DNA from: Diplonema japonicum
Lineage: Eukaryota; Euglenozoa; Diplonemea; Diplonemida; Diplonemidae
DNA length: 64,000 nucleotides
Assembly (NCBI GenBank): GCA_964019335.1
Contig: OZ025730.1
Span: 1 to 64,000 of the forward strand
Direction of reading: 5' to 3'
Of this stretch, positions 63,369 to 64,000 are shown one piece after another. The position numbers were made by a program, and so were the translations under genes. Numbering within the stretch: the stretch's first letter is position 1; each line of letters starts with the position of its first letter. Under the pieces are notes generated by a model. The model ran no database searches, was not told the DNA's origin, and worked only from the letters and a program-made list of their open reading frames with translations.

Positions 63369-64000
63369 TTTTTTTTTTTTTTTTTTTTTTTTCCTCTCTC
63401 TCCCCCTCCTGGTGTTCTCAAGGTGGAATTTTTTCTTTTTTTTGTATAATGAAAAAAAAAAAAAAAAAAAAAAATGAAACTGAAGACTCATTTTTTTTTT
63501 ATTTGGTTCGCGTTTTCGCGCTTACCAGCACCTGTCTTTGCCCCCGTTCTGCTTCCTTCGTTGGGCAAAAACAAGGAACAGCGGGGGGGAGGGGATTTAC
63601 TCTTTTTTAAAAGAAGAAAAAAGAATGGGGGGGGGGGGAAAGAAAAGGCGAGACAGAAAGAAAAGAAAGAGGTAACTGAGAAAAGACGGAAAACAACAAC
63701 TGTGGTATTCTTTTTTTTTTTTTTAAACGGTGAACACCCCCACACCGAATTTTATCAATCTTTTTTTCTTCCTTTCTTTCTTTGCTCCCCCCCCCCCCCC
63801 CCCATTTTGGTCCTAAAAAAAGTGATATATTTTTACCTCATAACTCTTTGTCAGCACTTCTTTTTTTTCTCTCTCTCTTCTTTCCTTTCTTTCTTTCTGC
63901 GAACCAGAGACGCCTCGGAGGGGGGAAAGGGAAGAAGAAAATAAAAAAAAAAGAGAGAAGAATAATAATAAATAAATAAATAAAAAAAAAGCAACAAGAG
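63369..64000. other. Right-edge spacer
   Basis: A, T, G and C runs; the C run is at about 63787-63803. A block of normal complexity at 63505-63600 reads, on the minus strand, EGSRTGAKTGAGKRENANQ before a stop, without a clear start. It may belong to the 3' UTR of a gene beyond the window. Confidence 0.45.

Noticed and set aside
61866..63491. A separate short M16 protease gene
   Set aside because: A 56-base intron joins it to 59938-61846, restoring the conserved NK-TSRFYDNKYG border, and the sum has normal family length.

Overview
The window comes from a nuclear genome of a protist. The best fit is a member of Euglenozoa, most probably a diplonemid; this is inference. All 30 protein genes I can support lie on the minus strand, head to tail, with no strand switch in 64 kb. 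Several start codons follow, within a few dozen bases, a pyrimidine tract and an AG, as expected for spliced-leader trans-splicing. The gene content agrees: a BILBO1-type N-terminal domain (25868-26725), the NP-x-K-LxxV helical repeat familiar from trypanosomatid proteins (15695-17593), an FHA protein with a YLFGR motif, and a giant GT48 1,3-beta-glucan synthase of the kind that makes paramylon. True GT-AG cis-introns occur, which argues against a typical kinetoplastid.

Layout, left to right. 0-17.6 kb: an unknown Cys-cluster protein, a PDZ/cold-shock/CCCH/RRM protein with two PARP-like domains, an IQ protein, GDP-L-fucose synthase, a catechol-O-methyltransferase-like enzyme, a 1.7 kb low-complexity gap, a fatty acid desaturase with a long N-terminal extension, a coiled-coil LRR protein, two tandem NMNAT-like nucleotidyltransferases, a HINT1-type HIT hydrolase and a repeat protein. 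17.9-30 kb: an ALIX-type Bro1 protein with a glutamine-rich region and six tiny introns, a 1.5 kb gap, two type I membrane proteins (Cys-rich and EGF-rich), the BILBO1-like protein, a non-canonical poly(A)/uridylyl transferase-like protein and a secreted protein. 30-47 kb: a TOG-like microtubule protein, two alpha/beta hydrolases, RNase HII, three kinase-like genes (two joined to ankyrin repeats), an EEF1A-type methyltransferase and an FHA protein. 47-64 kb: methylcrotonoyl-CoA carboxylase beta, the 2,922-residue GH-A/GT48 fusion, a 74-residue protein and an insulysin-family protease.

Thirty cis-introns can be placed by reading frame in ten genes. They are 33-78 bases long, 26 of them begin GTAT, and many consist largely of one A or T run. 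Eleven have a length divisible by three and no in-frame stop, so plain ORF calling absorbs them as false inserts, often poly-lysine. Intergenic DNA is full of homopolymers (up to 46 bases) and short dinucleotide runs.

The most striking single gene is the glucan synthase, which carries its own membrane-anchored clan GH-A glycosidase or transglycosylase-like domain with both catalytic glutamate positions present. No rRNA, tRNA, CRISPR array or transposon was recognised.
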